Shown here one piece after another: positions 6,846 through 15,249 of a DNA stretch of 64,000 nt; the stretch's first letter is position 1, and each line of letters opens with the position of its first letter. The stretch lies in assembly GCF_001718795.1 (NCBI RefSeq), contig NZ_CP013435.1, positions 1,798,001-1,862,000 of the forward strand, in the 5' to 3' direction. Below the pieces are notes generated by a model. That model saw only the letters and a program-made list of their open reading frames with translations, had not been told where the DNA came from and did no database searches. This DNA is from Burkholderia latens (GTDB lineage: Bacteria > Pseudomonadota > Gammaproteobacteria > Burkholderiales > Burkholderiaceae). A program made the position numbers and the translations under genes.

Positions 6846-7277
6846 ATGCTCGAACTCAAGCACCTCGATCTGCGTACCGATCCGCAGGCCCGTCGCGTCG
6901 TGAAGGACGAAACCGTCACGGTCGCATTCGCGGATGCCGACGGCGAACTGATGAGCCTGGAAGGCCCGAACCGCTATGTCGCGGGCGACGCACTGATCAC
7001 CGGGTCGACCGGCGACCGCTGGGTCGTGTCGCGCGCACGCTTCGACGCGAAGTACGTGCCCGCCGATCCGGCGCTCGCGCACGGCACGGCAGGCGCGTAC
7101 CGGAACCGGCCGGCCGTCGTGCTCGCTCGCCGGATGGACGAGCCGTTCACGATCGCGCGCTCGGAAAACGGCGACACGCTGCGCGGCGTCGCCGGCGACT
7201 GGGTCATGCAATATGCGCCCGGCGACTATGGCGTCGTACAGGCGCAGCGCTTCGCGCAGGTTTATCGCGACGCTTAA
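6846..7277 (+). CDS. PGDYG-motif protein of unknown function
   Basis: This 143-residue cytoplasmic protein is named for the motif PGDYGVVQ near its C-terminus (about residue 128); I recognise the motif, not a function. It is a compact beta-rich domain with GPNRYVAGDALITG and DRWVVSRARFDAKYVP segments. No catalytic triad or metal cluster is obvious. The gene stands alone between the Spy-like gene and two minus-strand genes; ATG at 6846 follows a CCCGCC stretch with a poor ribosome-binding site. Confidence 0.7.
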   Translation: MLELKHLDLRTDPQARRVVKDETVTVAFADADGELMSLEGPNRYVAGDALITGSTGDRWVVSRARFDAKYVPADPALAHGTAGAYRNRPAVVLARRMDEPFTIARSENGDTLRGVAGDWVMQYAPGDYGVVQAQRFAQVYRDA

Positions 7278-7301
7278 CACACGGCGCGCCGGCAACAGCG
7301 C

Positions 7302-7664
7302 TCATGCAAAGTCTTCGTCGAGTTCGAGTTCCGCATCGCGCTCGACGGCCTCGCCCGCCGCGTGCCGCTCCTCGAGCGAGCCGAGCATTGCTTCGGTGTA
7401 TGCATGCAGCACCGCATGACTGCGCGCGCGCTGCATCGGCCGCAGCGCCAGATAGCGCGCCAGCGCGGCCGGCACGATCCGGATGTCGAGCGTCATCCGC
7501 TTCGGCGTCGAACCGAACCGCATCGCAAGCCATTTCACGGACAGGAACCGTCCGCGCTCGTCGCTGCTTTCGGTGAAGCGCGTCTGCTCCGGAAAGAGGT
7601 CGCAGATCACGCGCGCGAGCGCATCGAACTCCACGCTCTGGCATTCGATCAGATAATCGTCCAT
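7302..7664 (-). CDS. Conserved hypothetical protein (DUF3022-like)
   Basis: This 120-residue protein begins MDDYLIECQSVEFDALARV and ends in a glutamate/aspartate-rich tail (ERDAELELDEDFA). The central part contains RMTLDIRIVPAALARYLAL. The pattern resembles the DUF3022 proteins of Burkholderia, but I cannot confirm that without a profile search, and no function is known. It lies 12 bases downstream of the YhfC-like gene on the same strand, so the two are probably co-transcribed. Confidence 0.6.
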   Translation of the reverse strand: MDDYLIECQSVEFDALARVICDLFPEQTRFTESSDERGRFLSVKWLAMRFGSTPKRMTLDIRIVPAALARYLALRPMQRARSHAVLHAYTEAMLGSLEERHAAGEAVERDAELELDEDFA

Positions 7665-7676
7665 TCCGTCTCTCCG

Positions 7677-8465
7677 TCAGGCCGCCGCACGCTGCGGCCG
7701 GCACGCCTTCACCAGCACGGCGGCAAGGACCGCGGCCAGCACGAAATACACCGCCTCGAGCGCGCCTGCCGGCAGCACGCGCACCTGATACAGCAGCGCC
7801 GGCGCGACCGCGAGCGCATGCAGCACGATCGCGAGCGGCAGCACGCCCGCGCGGCCGGCGCGCACGCCGCGCCAGACGAGCACCGACAGCGCCAGCTGCA
7901 CGGCGAATGACGCGCAACGCTCGATCAGCAGCAACAGCATCGACTGCGCCGACAGCGTCGCGAGCATCACGTGCAAGCGCACGACGGTGTCGCCCGGCAG
8001 GTCCGCGAGCTGCGCGTCGAGCTGCCCGCGGCTCGCGATCCACGCGAGATACGACCACTGGCCCCACACGAGCACGCCAACGAACCACGCTTCGGCGCCC
8101 GCATGACCGAGCCCGTAACCGATGCCGCGGCTGTCGCCGGCCGGTGCGCCGTAACGACGCTTCAGGAAGCGCATCCCGAGATAGCGGCCGAGTTCCTCGA
8201 ACACGGCGGTCGCGAGCGCGCTGTATGCGACAAACGCGAGCGGCCGCGTGAGCCAGCCGCCGGCGGGCGTCTGGCTCAGTACGAGGCCATGGAATGCGCG
8301 TTCGACGATCATCGCGAACAGCGTGAAGACGGCGACGCCGACGATCGTGTCGCGGCGGTCGAGTGCAAGCGGCTTGCGCAGGGTACGGAAGAGAACGAAC
8401 GGCAGTAGCGCGATGATCAGCGTGGCGGCGATCAGCACCGCCAGCGTGACGGGGGCGACAGTCAT
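7677..8465 (-). CDS. YhfC-family membrane protein, putative intramembrane metalloprotease
   Basis: This 262-residue protein has about seven hydrophobic segments. It has the two motifs of the YhfC/PrsW-like intramembrane protease group: FEELGRYLGMR in the third or fourth helix and GLGHAGAEAWFVG later, whose Glu and His residues are the expected metal ligands. The start at 8465 (MTVAPVTLAV) begins right at the first membrane helix; a longer frame adds nine residues without a ribosome-binding site. Substrate unknown. It is followed closely by the DUF3022-like gene. Confidence 0.7.
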   Translation of the reverse strand: MTVAPVTLAVLIAATLIIALLPFVLFRTLRKPLALDRRDTIVGVAVFTLFAMIVERAFHGLVLSQTPAGGWLTRPLAFVAYSALATAVFEELGRYLGMRFLKRRYGAPAGDSRGIGYGLGHAGAEAWFVGVLVWGQWSYLAWIASRGQLDAQLADLPGDTVVRLHVMLATLSAQSMLLLLIERCASFAVQLALSVLVWRGVRAGRAGVLPLAIVLHALAVAPALLYQVRVLPAGALEAVYFVLAAVLAAVLVKACRPQRAAA

Positions 8466-8520
8466 GTATTTCCTTGGTTCGAAGCAGCGCACCCGACGCG
8501 CTGCGTGCCCCGAATGATAC

Positions 8521-9564
8521 TCAGCTTGCGGTCGACGCGCGCGCGATCAGCTCGCCCGGCAGCATCGCGACGCGCACGTCGCCGGCCGCGCCGTCGATGC
8601 GCTCGTGCACGAATTCGACGGCCTTGTAGCCGATTTCGTAGGTCGGCTGGCGGATCGTCGTGATCCCGATCAGCTCGGCCCACTCCGGATCGTCGATCGA
8701 CAGCAGCGCGGCCTTGTCCTGCCACGCGGCGCCGAACCGCGCGCGCAGGTGACGCGCGATCGCGAGCGCGACCGGCGCATTCGCGGCGAACAGCGCCGCG
8801 CGCACGCCGCGCCGCAGCGCGTCGTCGACGCGCACGTCGAGATCGGCCAGTGCGGCGGCCGCCGCCGCAGGTTCGTCGAGGTCCAGCACGATCGTCGGCG
8901 GCACCGGCAGGCCCCGCGCGGCGAGCGCCGCACGGAACGCGACTTCGCGCAGGCGCCGCGAACTGACGCGCTCGAATGGCTGCACGACGAAATGGATTGC
9001 ATCGAATCCGCGCGCGACGAGATGCGCGAGCGCCGTCTCGATCGCGTCGGTGTTGTCGAGCCCGATCAGGTCGGCCTCGAAGCCCTCGACCGTGCGGTCG
9101 ACAAGCACGGCCGGGATGCCCGCGCCGCGCAGCGGGCGCAGCACGTCTTCGTCGGCGCCGAGCGCGTTGACGATCAGCCCTTCGACGCGGTACGTCGTGA
9201 GCAGCTGCAGGAAGCGCCGCTCCATCTCGACCTCGTTCGCCGCGTGGCAGATGAGCGGCATGTAGCCGAGCGCGTGGCACGCGGCCTCGACGCCCTGCAG
9301 CACTTCGACGGTATACGGGTTGGTGAGGTCGGCCGCGAGCATGCCGAGCAGCCGGTTGCGGCCGCGCTTCAGCCCTCGCGCCATCTGGTTCGGCCGGTAG
9401 TTCAGGCGCGCGATCGCCGCCTCGATCCGCTGGCGCAGATCGGCGGACAGCACGTGCGTCTCGCCGTTCAGATAGCGCGAAACGCTGGTCTTGCCCGTGC
9501 CGGCTTCGCGTGCGACGTCGCTGATCGTCGCCGGACGCTGCGTGGAAGGTTGCGAATCGCTCAA
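8521..9564 (-). CDS. ptxS: LacI-family repressor of the 2-ketogluconate operon (PtxS)
   Basis: This roughly 347-residue LacI/GalR repressor has an N-terminal helix-turn-helix (ATISDVAREAGTGKTSVSRYLNG), a hinge helix, then a periplasmic-binding-protein-like effector domain from about residue 70. The preferred start is TTG at 9564, giving the usual short lead before the helix-turn-helix; an ATG at 9615 would add 17 residues. Position directly after kguEKTD matches Pseudomonas aeruginosa, where PtxS binds 2-ketogluconate and a TGAAACCGGTTTCA-type palindrome. A near-identical palindrome is upstream of kguE here (14104-14119). Identity rests on this synteny and operator more than on protein detail. 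Confidence 0.85.
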   Translation of the reverse strand: MSDSQPSTQRPATISDVAREAGTGKTSVSRYLNGETHVLSADLRQRIEAAIARLNYRPNQMARGLKRGRNRLLGMLAADLTNPYTVEVLQGVEAACHALGYMPLICHAANEVEMERRFLQLLTTYRVEGLIVNALGADEDVLRPLRGAGIPAVLVDRTVEGFEADLIGLDNTDAIETALAHLVARGFDAIHFVVQPFERVSSRRLREVAFRAALAARGLPVPPTIVLDLDEPAAAAAALADLDVRVDDALRRGVRAALFAANAPVALAIARHLRARFGAAWQDKAALLSIDDPEWAELIGITTIRQPTYEIGYKAVEFVHERIDGAAGDVRVAMLPGELIARASTAS

Positions 9565-9881
9565 GTGGTGCCTCGCGACGTACGATCCGCGCCGCTTTGC
9601 GCGCGGACGGACCATTGTTGTTGGATACGAAAACCACCCGGCGGACGCCGCCGGCCCCATGCTTCGCAGCCGACCCGCGCCGGCGCGTTCGCGCCCGTCC
9701 CGGCCGCCTGAGACCGCCCGAGACCGCCCGGCGCCAGCGCCGGCATCGATGCCCGTGGCCGCCGGCCGCAAGGCCGATTCGTCGATGCGACGAGCGGGCG
9801 ATCATAACGCAGCCAGCGCTCCCGCACCAAGATCGTCGACTCTAACCGCACCGGCGAACCGGCGCCGCCGTCAGTCGCCGT
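9565..9881. other. Intergenic region between kguD and ptxS
   Basis: This 317-base gap has no convincing gene. It contains an exact tandem repeat AGACCGCCCG x2 (9711-9730) and a possible minus-strand sigma70 promoter: TTGGTG (9825-9830 complement), an 18-base spacer, then TATGAT (9801-9806 complement). That would give ptxS its own transcript with a leader of about 230 bases. I see no terminator for the kgu operon and no second PtxS palindrome. Confidence 0.35.
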
Positions 9882-10856
9882 TCATGCGTGCACGAGCGCG
9901 TCCGGATTGACCACGTTCGTGCGCAGCGTGCCGGCGAGCGCGCCGACCAGGTTTTCCGCGGCGCAGCGCGCCATCGCGTGGCGCGTCTCGTGCGTTGCCG
10001 AGCCGATATGCGGCAACGCGACGACGTTGCTCATCCGCAGCAGCGGCGAATCGGCTGCGAGCGGCTCCTTTTCGAACACGTCGAGGCCCGCGCCGCGGAT
10101 CGTACCGGCGCGCAGCGCCTCGATCAGCGCGGCCTCGTCGACCACCGGCCCGCGCGACGCATTGATCAGGATCGCGCCGCGCTTCATTTTCGCGAGTTCG
10201 GCCGCGCCGATCAGATGATGCGTTTGCGGCGACAGCGGCACTTGCAGGCACACGAAATCCGACTGCGCGAGCAGTTCGTCGAGCGTGACGCGGCGCGCGC
10301 CGTACTGCGTTTCGGCTTCGGCATGCGCCGAACGGTTCGCGTACAGCACCCGCATCCGGAACCCGAGCGCGGCGCGACGCGCGACCGCGCCGCCGATCCG
10401 CCCGAGCCCGACGATGCCGAGCGTCTTGCCCTGCACGTCGGTACCGTAAAGATCGGGGCCGATGCTGCGATGCCAGTGCCCCGCCTTCACCCACTCCGCC
10501 AGCTCGACCACGCGCCGCGCGGACGCGAGGATCAGCGAAAACACGGTGTCGGCCGTCGATTCGGTCAGCACGTCGGGCGTGTGTGCGAGCACGATGCCGC
10601 GCCGCGTGAGATCCGCGACGTCGAAGTTGTCGTAGCCGACCGAGATCGTCGACCAGGCCTTCAGCCGCGGCGCGCGATCGAGCATCTGCGGCGTGACCTT
10701 CAGGCTCGCGCCGATCGCGCCGTCGGCGTCGCCGAGCGCATCGGCGAGCGCGTCGGCGCCGTCGGCCTGCACGACTTCCGCGTGCTCGCGCAGATACGCG
10801 AGGACGTCATCGGGCAGCGGCTTGTACGCGACGATACGGAGCTTCATCGTTTTCAT
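9882..10856 (-). CDS. kguD: 2-ketogluconate-6-phosphate/2-ketogluconate reductase (KguD-type)
   Basis: This 324-residue protein is a D-isomer-specific 2-hydroxyacid dehydrogenase. The NAD(P)-binding motif GIVGLGRIGGAVARRAALG lies near residue 155, and the catalytic Arg, Glu and His occur in INASRGPVVDEAALIEAL, AGLDVFEKEPL and LPHIGSATHETR. In the kgu pathway it reduces 2-keto-6-phosphogluconate to 6-phosphogluconate. The ATG (10854-10856) overlaps the TGA of kguT in an ATGA; a second ATG three codons later is also possible. On family motifs alone it could be a glyoxylate/hydroxypyruvate reductase (GhrB); the operon decides. Confidence 0.88.
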   Translation of the reverse strand: MKTMKLRIVAYKPLPDDVLAYLREHAEVVQADGADALADALGDADGAIGASLKVTPQMLDRAPRLKAWSTISVGYDNFDVADLTRRGIVLAHTPDVLTESTADTVFSLILASARRVVELAEWVKAGHWHRSIGPDLYGTDVQGKTLGIVGLGRIGGAVARRAALGFRMRVLYANRSAHAEAETQYGARRVTLDELLAQSDFVCLQVPLSPQTHHLIGAAELAKMKRGAILINASRGPVVDEAALIEALRAGTIRGAGLDVFEKEPLAADSPLLRMSNVVALPHIGSATHETRHAMARCAAENLVGALAGTLRTNVVNPDALVHA

Positions 10857-12133
10857 TTTCCTTGCAACGGCGTCGCGAGCGCGTGTGCATCGCGGGCCTG
10901 GGGTTTGACGGACAGCGTGAGGATCACCGCGGCCACCAGCGCGGCGCTCATGAACGCATAGGACGCCAGCGGCGAACCGGTCGCCCCGTTCAGGTAGCCG
11001 ACGAAATACGAGCCGACGAACGAGCCGAGCGCGCCCATGCTGTTGATCAGCGCCATCGCGCCGCCGGCGACGTTCTTCGGCAGCAGTTCCGGCACGATCG
11101 CGAAGAACGGGCCGTACGGTGCGTACATCGCGGCGCCCGCGACGACCAGCAGCGCGTACGAGATCCAGAAATGCGACGAGCCGAGCGCGTACGAGGCGGC
11201 GAACGCGGCCGCGCCGACCAGCAGGAACGGCCACACGAAGCCGCGACGCGAGCCGACCTTGTCGGACGCCCACGACGCGGCCAGCATCGCGATCGTCGCC
11301 GCGAGGTACGGCAATGCGGACAGCCAGCCGGTCGCGACCATCCCGAGCTCGGAACCGTTCTTGACGATGGACGGCAGCCACAGCACGAAGCCGTACACGC
11401 CGATGCTCCAGCAGAAGTACTGCGCGCACAGCTTGATCACGGCCGGCGACCGGAACGCCTCCGCGTAGTTGCGCACCGGCTTGATCGCCGCCTGTTCGGC
11501 CGCGAGCGCGGCGTCGAGATCGCGCTTTTCCTGTGCGGTGAGCCACGGCGAGTCGGCCGGCTTGTCCTGCACGAGGAACCACCAGCACACGGCCCAGATG
11601 ACGGCCGGCACGCCTTCGGCGACGAACATGTGGCGCCAGCCGAATTCGTGCACGAGATAGCCCGACACGATCGACATCCACAGCACGGTCACCGGGTTGC
11701 CGAGAATCAGGAATGTGTTCGCGCGCGAGCGCTCGTTCTTCGTGAACCAGTTGCTGATGTAGATCAGCATCGCCGGCATCACGGCCGCCTCGACCACGCC
11801 GAGCACGAAGCGGATCGCCATCAGCGACGGGATATTGGTGACCACGCCGGTGAGCGCCGCGCACGCGCCCCACAGCACGAGGCTCGCGAACACGAGCTTC
11901 TTCACGCTGCGGCGTTCCGCATAGATCGCGCCCGGAATCTGGAAGAAGAAATAGCCGAGGAAAAACAGCGCGCCGATCAGCGACGACAGACCCTTGCTGA
12001 TACCGAGATCCTGATTGATGCCGGCCGCTGCCGCGAACCCGTAGTTCGCGCGGTCGAGGTAAGCGAGGCTGTAGGTAATGAAGACGATCGGCATGATCGT
12101 CCACCAGCGTCGGGCTGCGAGATTGGCTGCCAT
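10853..12133 (-). CDS. kguT: MFS transporter for 2-ketogluconate (KguT-type)
   Basis: This 426-residue protein with about 12 membrane helices belongs to the anion:cation symporter group of the MFS. The signature after helix 1 (ITYSLAYLDRANYGFA) and between helices 2 and 3 (GYFFFQIPGAIYAER) matches hexuronate, phthalate and 2-ketogluconate permeases. The ATG at 12133 (MAANLAARRWWTIMP) has GGAGACAT just before it. It lies between the kinase and reductase genes of the 2-ketogluconate route, which points to proton-coupled 2-ketogluconate uptake. A stable hairpin lies upstream (12204-12237). Confidence 0.88.
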   Translation of the reverse strand: MAANLAARRWWTIMPIVFITYSLAYLDRANYGFAAAAGINQDLGISKGLSSLIGALFFLGYFFFQIPGAIYAERRSVKKLVFASLVLWGACAALTGVVTNIPSLMAIRFVLGVVEAAVMPAMLIYISNWFTKNERSRANTFLILGNPVTVLWMSIVSGYLVHEFGWRHMFVAEGVPAVIWAVCWWFLVQDKPADSPWLTAQEKRDLDAALAAEQAAIKPVRNYAEAFRSPAVIKLCAQYFCWSIGVYGFVLWLPSIVKNGSELGMVATGWLSALPYLAATIAMLAASWASDKVGSRRGFVWPFLLVGAAAFAASYALGSSHFWISYALLVVAGAAMYAPYGPFFAIVPELLPKNVAGGAMALINSMGALGSFVGSYFVGYLNGATGSPLASYAFMSAALVAAVILTLSVKPQARDAHALATPLQGK

Positions 12134-12203
12134 CTGAATGTCTCCTTGGGTGATCGGAGTGGGCGGGTCGAACGCCCGGCTCCGCTCCCGTCCTTTGGGA
12201 ATC

Positions 12204-12237
12204 GGCCGGCGTCGGCGCAATGGCGCCGAATCCGGCC
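12204..12237 (-). other. Intercistronic hairpin between kguK and kguT
   Basis: GGCCGG (12204-12209) pairs with CCGGCC (12232-12237), and inside it CGGCGC (12213-12218) pairs with GCGCCG (12223-12228). A symmetric 3x3 internal loop separates the two, and the terminal loop is four bases. No T-run follows, so it is more likely an mRNA-processing or stability element than a terminator. Confidence 0.45.
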
Positions 12238-12296
12238 TCATGCAAACTCGTGCACGAAGCACGCAATAGTCCGCGGATTGTGCCGTGTCCGGCATC

Positions 12297-13289
12297 TCAT
12301 TGCGCGGAGACGGTTTCCTCTAAGCGATCGGCGCGATTGCTGACGTTTTCGAGCCGATCGAGCGCCGCCCGGGTCGGCAAGCCTTCCGAATCGCCGATCA
12401 CCTGGATCGCGAGCGCGCCGATGCGGTTGCCGCGCGCGACCGCCTGCTCGATCGGCTTGCCTTCCAGCAGCGCGCTGACCACGCCGACCGCGAAGCCGTC
12501 GCCGGCGCCGACCGTGTCGACCACGTTCGCGACGCGCTCGCCGGCCACCGTGCCCTCGCAGCCGTCTGCCGTGCGGAAGTACGCGCCTTCGGCGCCCAGC
12601 TTGATCACGACCCCGCGCGCACCCTGGGCCAGGTAGAAGCCGGCGATGTCGGCAGGCGTGTCGTGCCCGGTCAATTGCCGCCCTTCGGCCAGACCCGGCA
12701 GCACCCAGTCGGCGAAAGTCGCGAGCGCGTTCAGCGTCTTCGCCATCGCGTCGGCGGACGGCCAGAGCGTCGGGCGCAGGTTCGGATCGAACGAGATCGT
12801 CTTGCCGGCCGCGCGCATCTCGCGCGCGAGCTTGAAGGCGAGCTCGCACGACGTCGCCGAGATCGCCGGCGCAACACCCGTCAGGTGCAGATGGCGCGCG
12901 CCGAGCACGTAGTCGGCCACGTAGTCGTCGCACGAAAGGTGGCTCGCGGCCGAACCCTTGCGGAAGTATTCGACGGTCGGGTCGCTGCCGTCGTCGTTGC
13001 GCGACTTCAGCTGGAAGCCGGTCGGATAGCGCGGATCGACGCTCACGCACGCTGCGTCGATGCCTTCGCGGGCGAGCGTGTCGAGCACGTAGCGCCCGAA
13101 CGAATCGCGGCCGACCCGGCTCATCCAGCCGACCCGAAAGCCGAGCCGCGACAGGCCGATCGCGACGTTCAGGTCCGCGCCGGCGATCCGCTTCGTGAAT
13201 TGCGCGGCCTGCGCGAGGTGGCCGGGTTCCGCGGCGACGAACATCGCCATCGCTTCGCCGTAGGTCACGACATCGAGTGCTGCTTTCAT
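12297..13289 (-). CDS. kguK: PfkB-family 2-ketogluconate kinase (KguK-type)
   Basis: This 330-residue sugar kinase of the PfkB/ribokinase family has the first signature around residues 36-60 (RIAGADLNVAIGLSRLG) and the second, with the catalytic Asp, in DTVGAGDGFAVG near residue 260. The substrate expected from context is 2-ketogluconate, phosphorylated at C6 for the next step by kguD. KdgK (2-keto-3-deoxygluconate kinase) is the closest alternative; a second such gene is at 54453. The ATG at 13289 follows GGAGGAGTT. It is 28 bases after kguE. Confidence 0.85.
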   Translation of the reverse strand: MKAALDVVTYGEAMAMFVAAEPGHLAQAAQFTKRIAGADLNVAIGLSRLGFRVGWMSRVGRDSFGRYVLDTLAREGIDAACVSVDPRYPTGFQLKSRNDDGSDPTVEYFRKGSAASHLSCDDYVADYVLGARHLHLTGVAPAISATSCELAFKLAREMRAAGKTISFDPNLRPTLWPSADAMAKTLNALATFADWVLPGLAEGRQLTGHDTPADIAGFYLAQGARGVVIKLGAEGAYFRTADGCEGTVAGERVANVVDTVGAGDGFAVGVVSALLEGKPIEQAVARGNRIGALAIQVIGDSEGLPTRAALDRLENVSNRADRLEETVSAQ

Positions 13290-13317
13290 GAATGAACTCC
13301 TCCGTATCCTTCCGGCA

Positions 13318-14082
13318 TCACGCGGCGGCAAGCCATGCGACGCGCCGGCCCGCATCGCCGGCCAGGTCCGCCGCATCGAACGGGAACTCGATCCCGCGCG
13401 GCGCCGCTTGCGGCAGCACCGCGAGCACAGCGGCGACGAGCGGATCGTCTGCCGCCGGCGCGACCGCGAAGCGGCGTGCGCCGTCGCCAACGACGGCCTT
13501 GCAATGAATGTATTCCACGTGCGGCGCCAGCGCGTGCGCGCACGCGAGCGGCGCTTCGCCCGGCCACTGCCAGTTGCCGATGTCGAACGTCATGCCGAGC
13601 GCATCCGGCATGCCCGCCGCGTTCAGTGCCGCGAACAGCCCGCGGAACTGCGCGAGCGCACCGCCGACCGGCAGCTGCCCGTTCTCGACCACCACACGGG
13701 CACGCGCGCCGCGCGACAGCGCGACGATCTCGGCCGCATGGGCGTCGCCCGCAAACCCGCCGAGCTGAAACTTCACGAAGCGCGCGCCGAGCGCGTCGGC
13801 CTGCGCGAGCGTGTCGCGCAACGCGCCGGCGTCCAGCGACCCGGTCTCCGTGTACAGCGTCGCGGGTGTCGAATAGACCGACCACAAACCCTGCGCGGCG
13901 ATTTCGGCCCCGAGCGCGGCAAGCGCGCCGGGCGTCGCGTCGTCCTCCGACGCGAACAGTTCGCGCCGCACCTCGAAGCCGCTCGCGCCGGATGCCGCGG
14001 CGGTCGCGACGAACGCGCGGTGGCCCTGCTGGCGCACGCGGTCCATCCCGAATGCGCTCGCCACGATCACGATGTCTGCCAT
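13318..14082 (-). CDS. kguE: KguE-type sugar isomerase/epimerase (TIM barrel)
   Basis: This 254-residue protein has the AP-endonuclease-2/xylose-isomerase-like TIM barrel fold. Visible elements are the strand-loop VVVENGQLP (metal-ligand Glu), MTFDIGNWQWPGE (Asp) and VEYIHCKAV (His). KguE is the first gene of the kguEKTD operon in Pseudomonas, with a presumed epimerase or isomerase role that is not well defined. The start (MADIVIVASAFGM) lies 22 bases from the PtxS-like palindrome, with GGTAGAAATGG before the ATG. Confidence 0.8.
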   Translation of the reverse strand: MADIVIVASAFGMDRVRQQGHRAFVATAAASGASGFEVRRELFASEDDATPGALAALGAEIAAQGLWSVYSTPATLYTETGSLDAGALRDTLAQADALGARFVKFQLGGFAGDAHAAEIVALSRGARARVVVENGQLPVGGALAQFRGLFAALNAAGMPDALGMTFDIGNWQWPGEAPLACAHALAPHVEYIHCKAVVGDGARRFAVAPAADDPLVAAVLAVLPQAAPRGIEFPFDAADLAGDAGRRVAWLAAA

Positions 14083-14103
14083 TTCTACCCTTTTTTTACC
14101 GGA

Positions 14104-14119
14104 ATGGAACCGGTTCCAT
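14104..14119. promoter_or_regulatory. PtxS-type operator upstream of kguE
   Basis: ATGGAACCGGTTCCAT is a perfect 16-bp palindrome. It differs from the P. aeruginosa PtxS site (TGAAACCGGTTTCA) at one symmetric position in each half. It lies about 22 bases before the kguE start, where bound repressor would block transcription. Confidence 0.8.
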
Positions 14120-14244
14120 CAACGTGAGACGGATGGTGCGCTTCGCCTCTTGAGCACGCCATAGAGAAAATCCCTAACAGGCGCCGACGCTCGCACGCGC
14201 GCCCGTGGCCGTGCGTCCGGCATACCCGATGCGGCGCACGTTGC

Positions 14245-15138
14245 CTATCCGGCCGCGTGCGCAACGCTCATCTCGAGGAACTGCGCGGCCACCCGCGACG
14301 GCGCGGCCCCGTGCGGCACGAGGATCGAGAAATGGCGCGTCAGCCGCGCCGGTGCGAGCGAGCGCGGCACGAGCGCCGCATCCTCGTGACGCAGCGACAT
14401 CGCGGACACGAATCCGACGCCCATCCCCGCGCGCACCGCCTCCTTCACGGCCTCGACGCCTGCGATCTCGAACGCGACGCGCATCGGCGCCCCGCCGTGC
14501 GCGAAGGCGCGTTCGACGAGTTGCCGGACACCGGAACCCTCCTCACGCAGCACCAGCGGATACGCGGCAAGTATGTCGAGCGTCACGCCGGTGTCGTGAT
14601 CGGCGGCCGCGAGCGGATGTCCGGCCGGCACGACCGCGACGATTTCGTCCTGATGCCACGCATGTACGGCGGTGCCGGGCGGCAGCGCCTCGCCGGGCGG
14701 GCCTTCGATCATCGCGATATCGAGCGACGCCAGCGCGGCGACCACCTCCGCGGTGTTGCCGCTCATCGTGTGGATGGCGACCCGCGGCGCCCGCGGCTGG
14801 AACGCCGCGATCAGATACGGCAGCAGGTAGCTCGCCGGCGTCGTGCTTGCGCCGATCCGCAGCGTGCCCGCGTCAAGGCCGCGCACTGCATCGCGAAACG
14901 CACGGGCCTGCGCGAACGAGTCGCGCTGCGCTTTCGCGTATTGCGCGAGCTGTTCGCCCACCGGCGTCAGCCGGATGCCGCGGCCGTCGCGCTGGTACAG
15001 CGGCTCGCCGAACTCGTCCTGCAGCAGCCGCAGCTGGCCCGACACAGCGGGCTGCGACAGATGCAGCGCGACGGCCGCATGGCTGATGTTCAGGTGGTCG
15101 GCGACGGCCGCGAACGTTATCAGTTGATCCGGGGTCAT
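14245..15138 (-). CDS. LysR-family regulator (YeiE-like)
   Basis: This 297-residue LysR protein has an N-terminal helix-turn-helix (LNISHAAVALHLSQPAVSGQLRLLQDEFG) and a PBP2 effector domain from about residue 90 (LRIGASTTPASYLLP). The latter belongs to the CysB/YeiE-like branch that binds small anions such as sulfite. It is divergent from a YeiH family gene, the same arrangement as yeiE-yeiH in enterobacteria, so it probably controls that exporter. Stop and start fit the usual 295-300 residue length. Confidence 0.88.
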   Translation of the reverse strand: MTPDQLITFAAVADHLNISHAAVALHLSQPAVSGQLRLLQDEFGEPLYQRDGRGIRLTPVGEQLAQYAKAQRDSFAQARAFRDAVRGLDAGTLRIGASTTPASYLLPYLIAAFQPRAPRVAIHTMSGNTAEVVAALASLDIAMIEGPPGEALPPGTAVHAWHQDEIVAVVPAGHPLAAADHDTGVTLDILAAYPLVLREEGSGVRQLVERAFAHGGAPMRVAFEIAGVEAVKEAVRAGMGVGFVSAMSLRHEDAALVPRSLAPARLTRHFSILVPHGAAPSRVAAQFLEMSVAHAAG

Positions 15139-15249
15139 GGCATCGAATTATCGGTTTTCCAGATAGTTTACGTCACAAATCACAATTTTTCATATCGATA
15201 TATCCAAATTAGGATTAAGCCATCGCAACCCGCTTGATCACGGTGCCCC
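15139..15249. promoter_or_regulatory. Divergent promoter region of yeiE-like and yeiH
   Basis: This 111-base region is strikingly AT-rich against the surroundings and contains ATATCGATAT (15193-15202), a short palindrome of the T-N11-A type used by LysR proteins. Both promoters should lie here; I could not fix -35/-10 pairs. Confidence 0.5.

Noticed and set aside
9711..9730. AGACCGCCCG tandem repeat as a regulatory element of ptxS
   Set aside because: Only two copies, not palindromic, and not near the likely promoter; noted in the intergenic entry only.
9882..12266. A 794-residue fusion of a transporter and a dehydrogenase
   Set aside because: The first 470 codons are an off-frame reading of kguT; only the part after 10856 is the real kguD.
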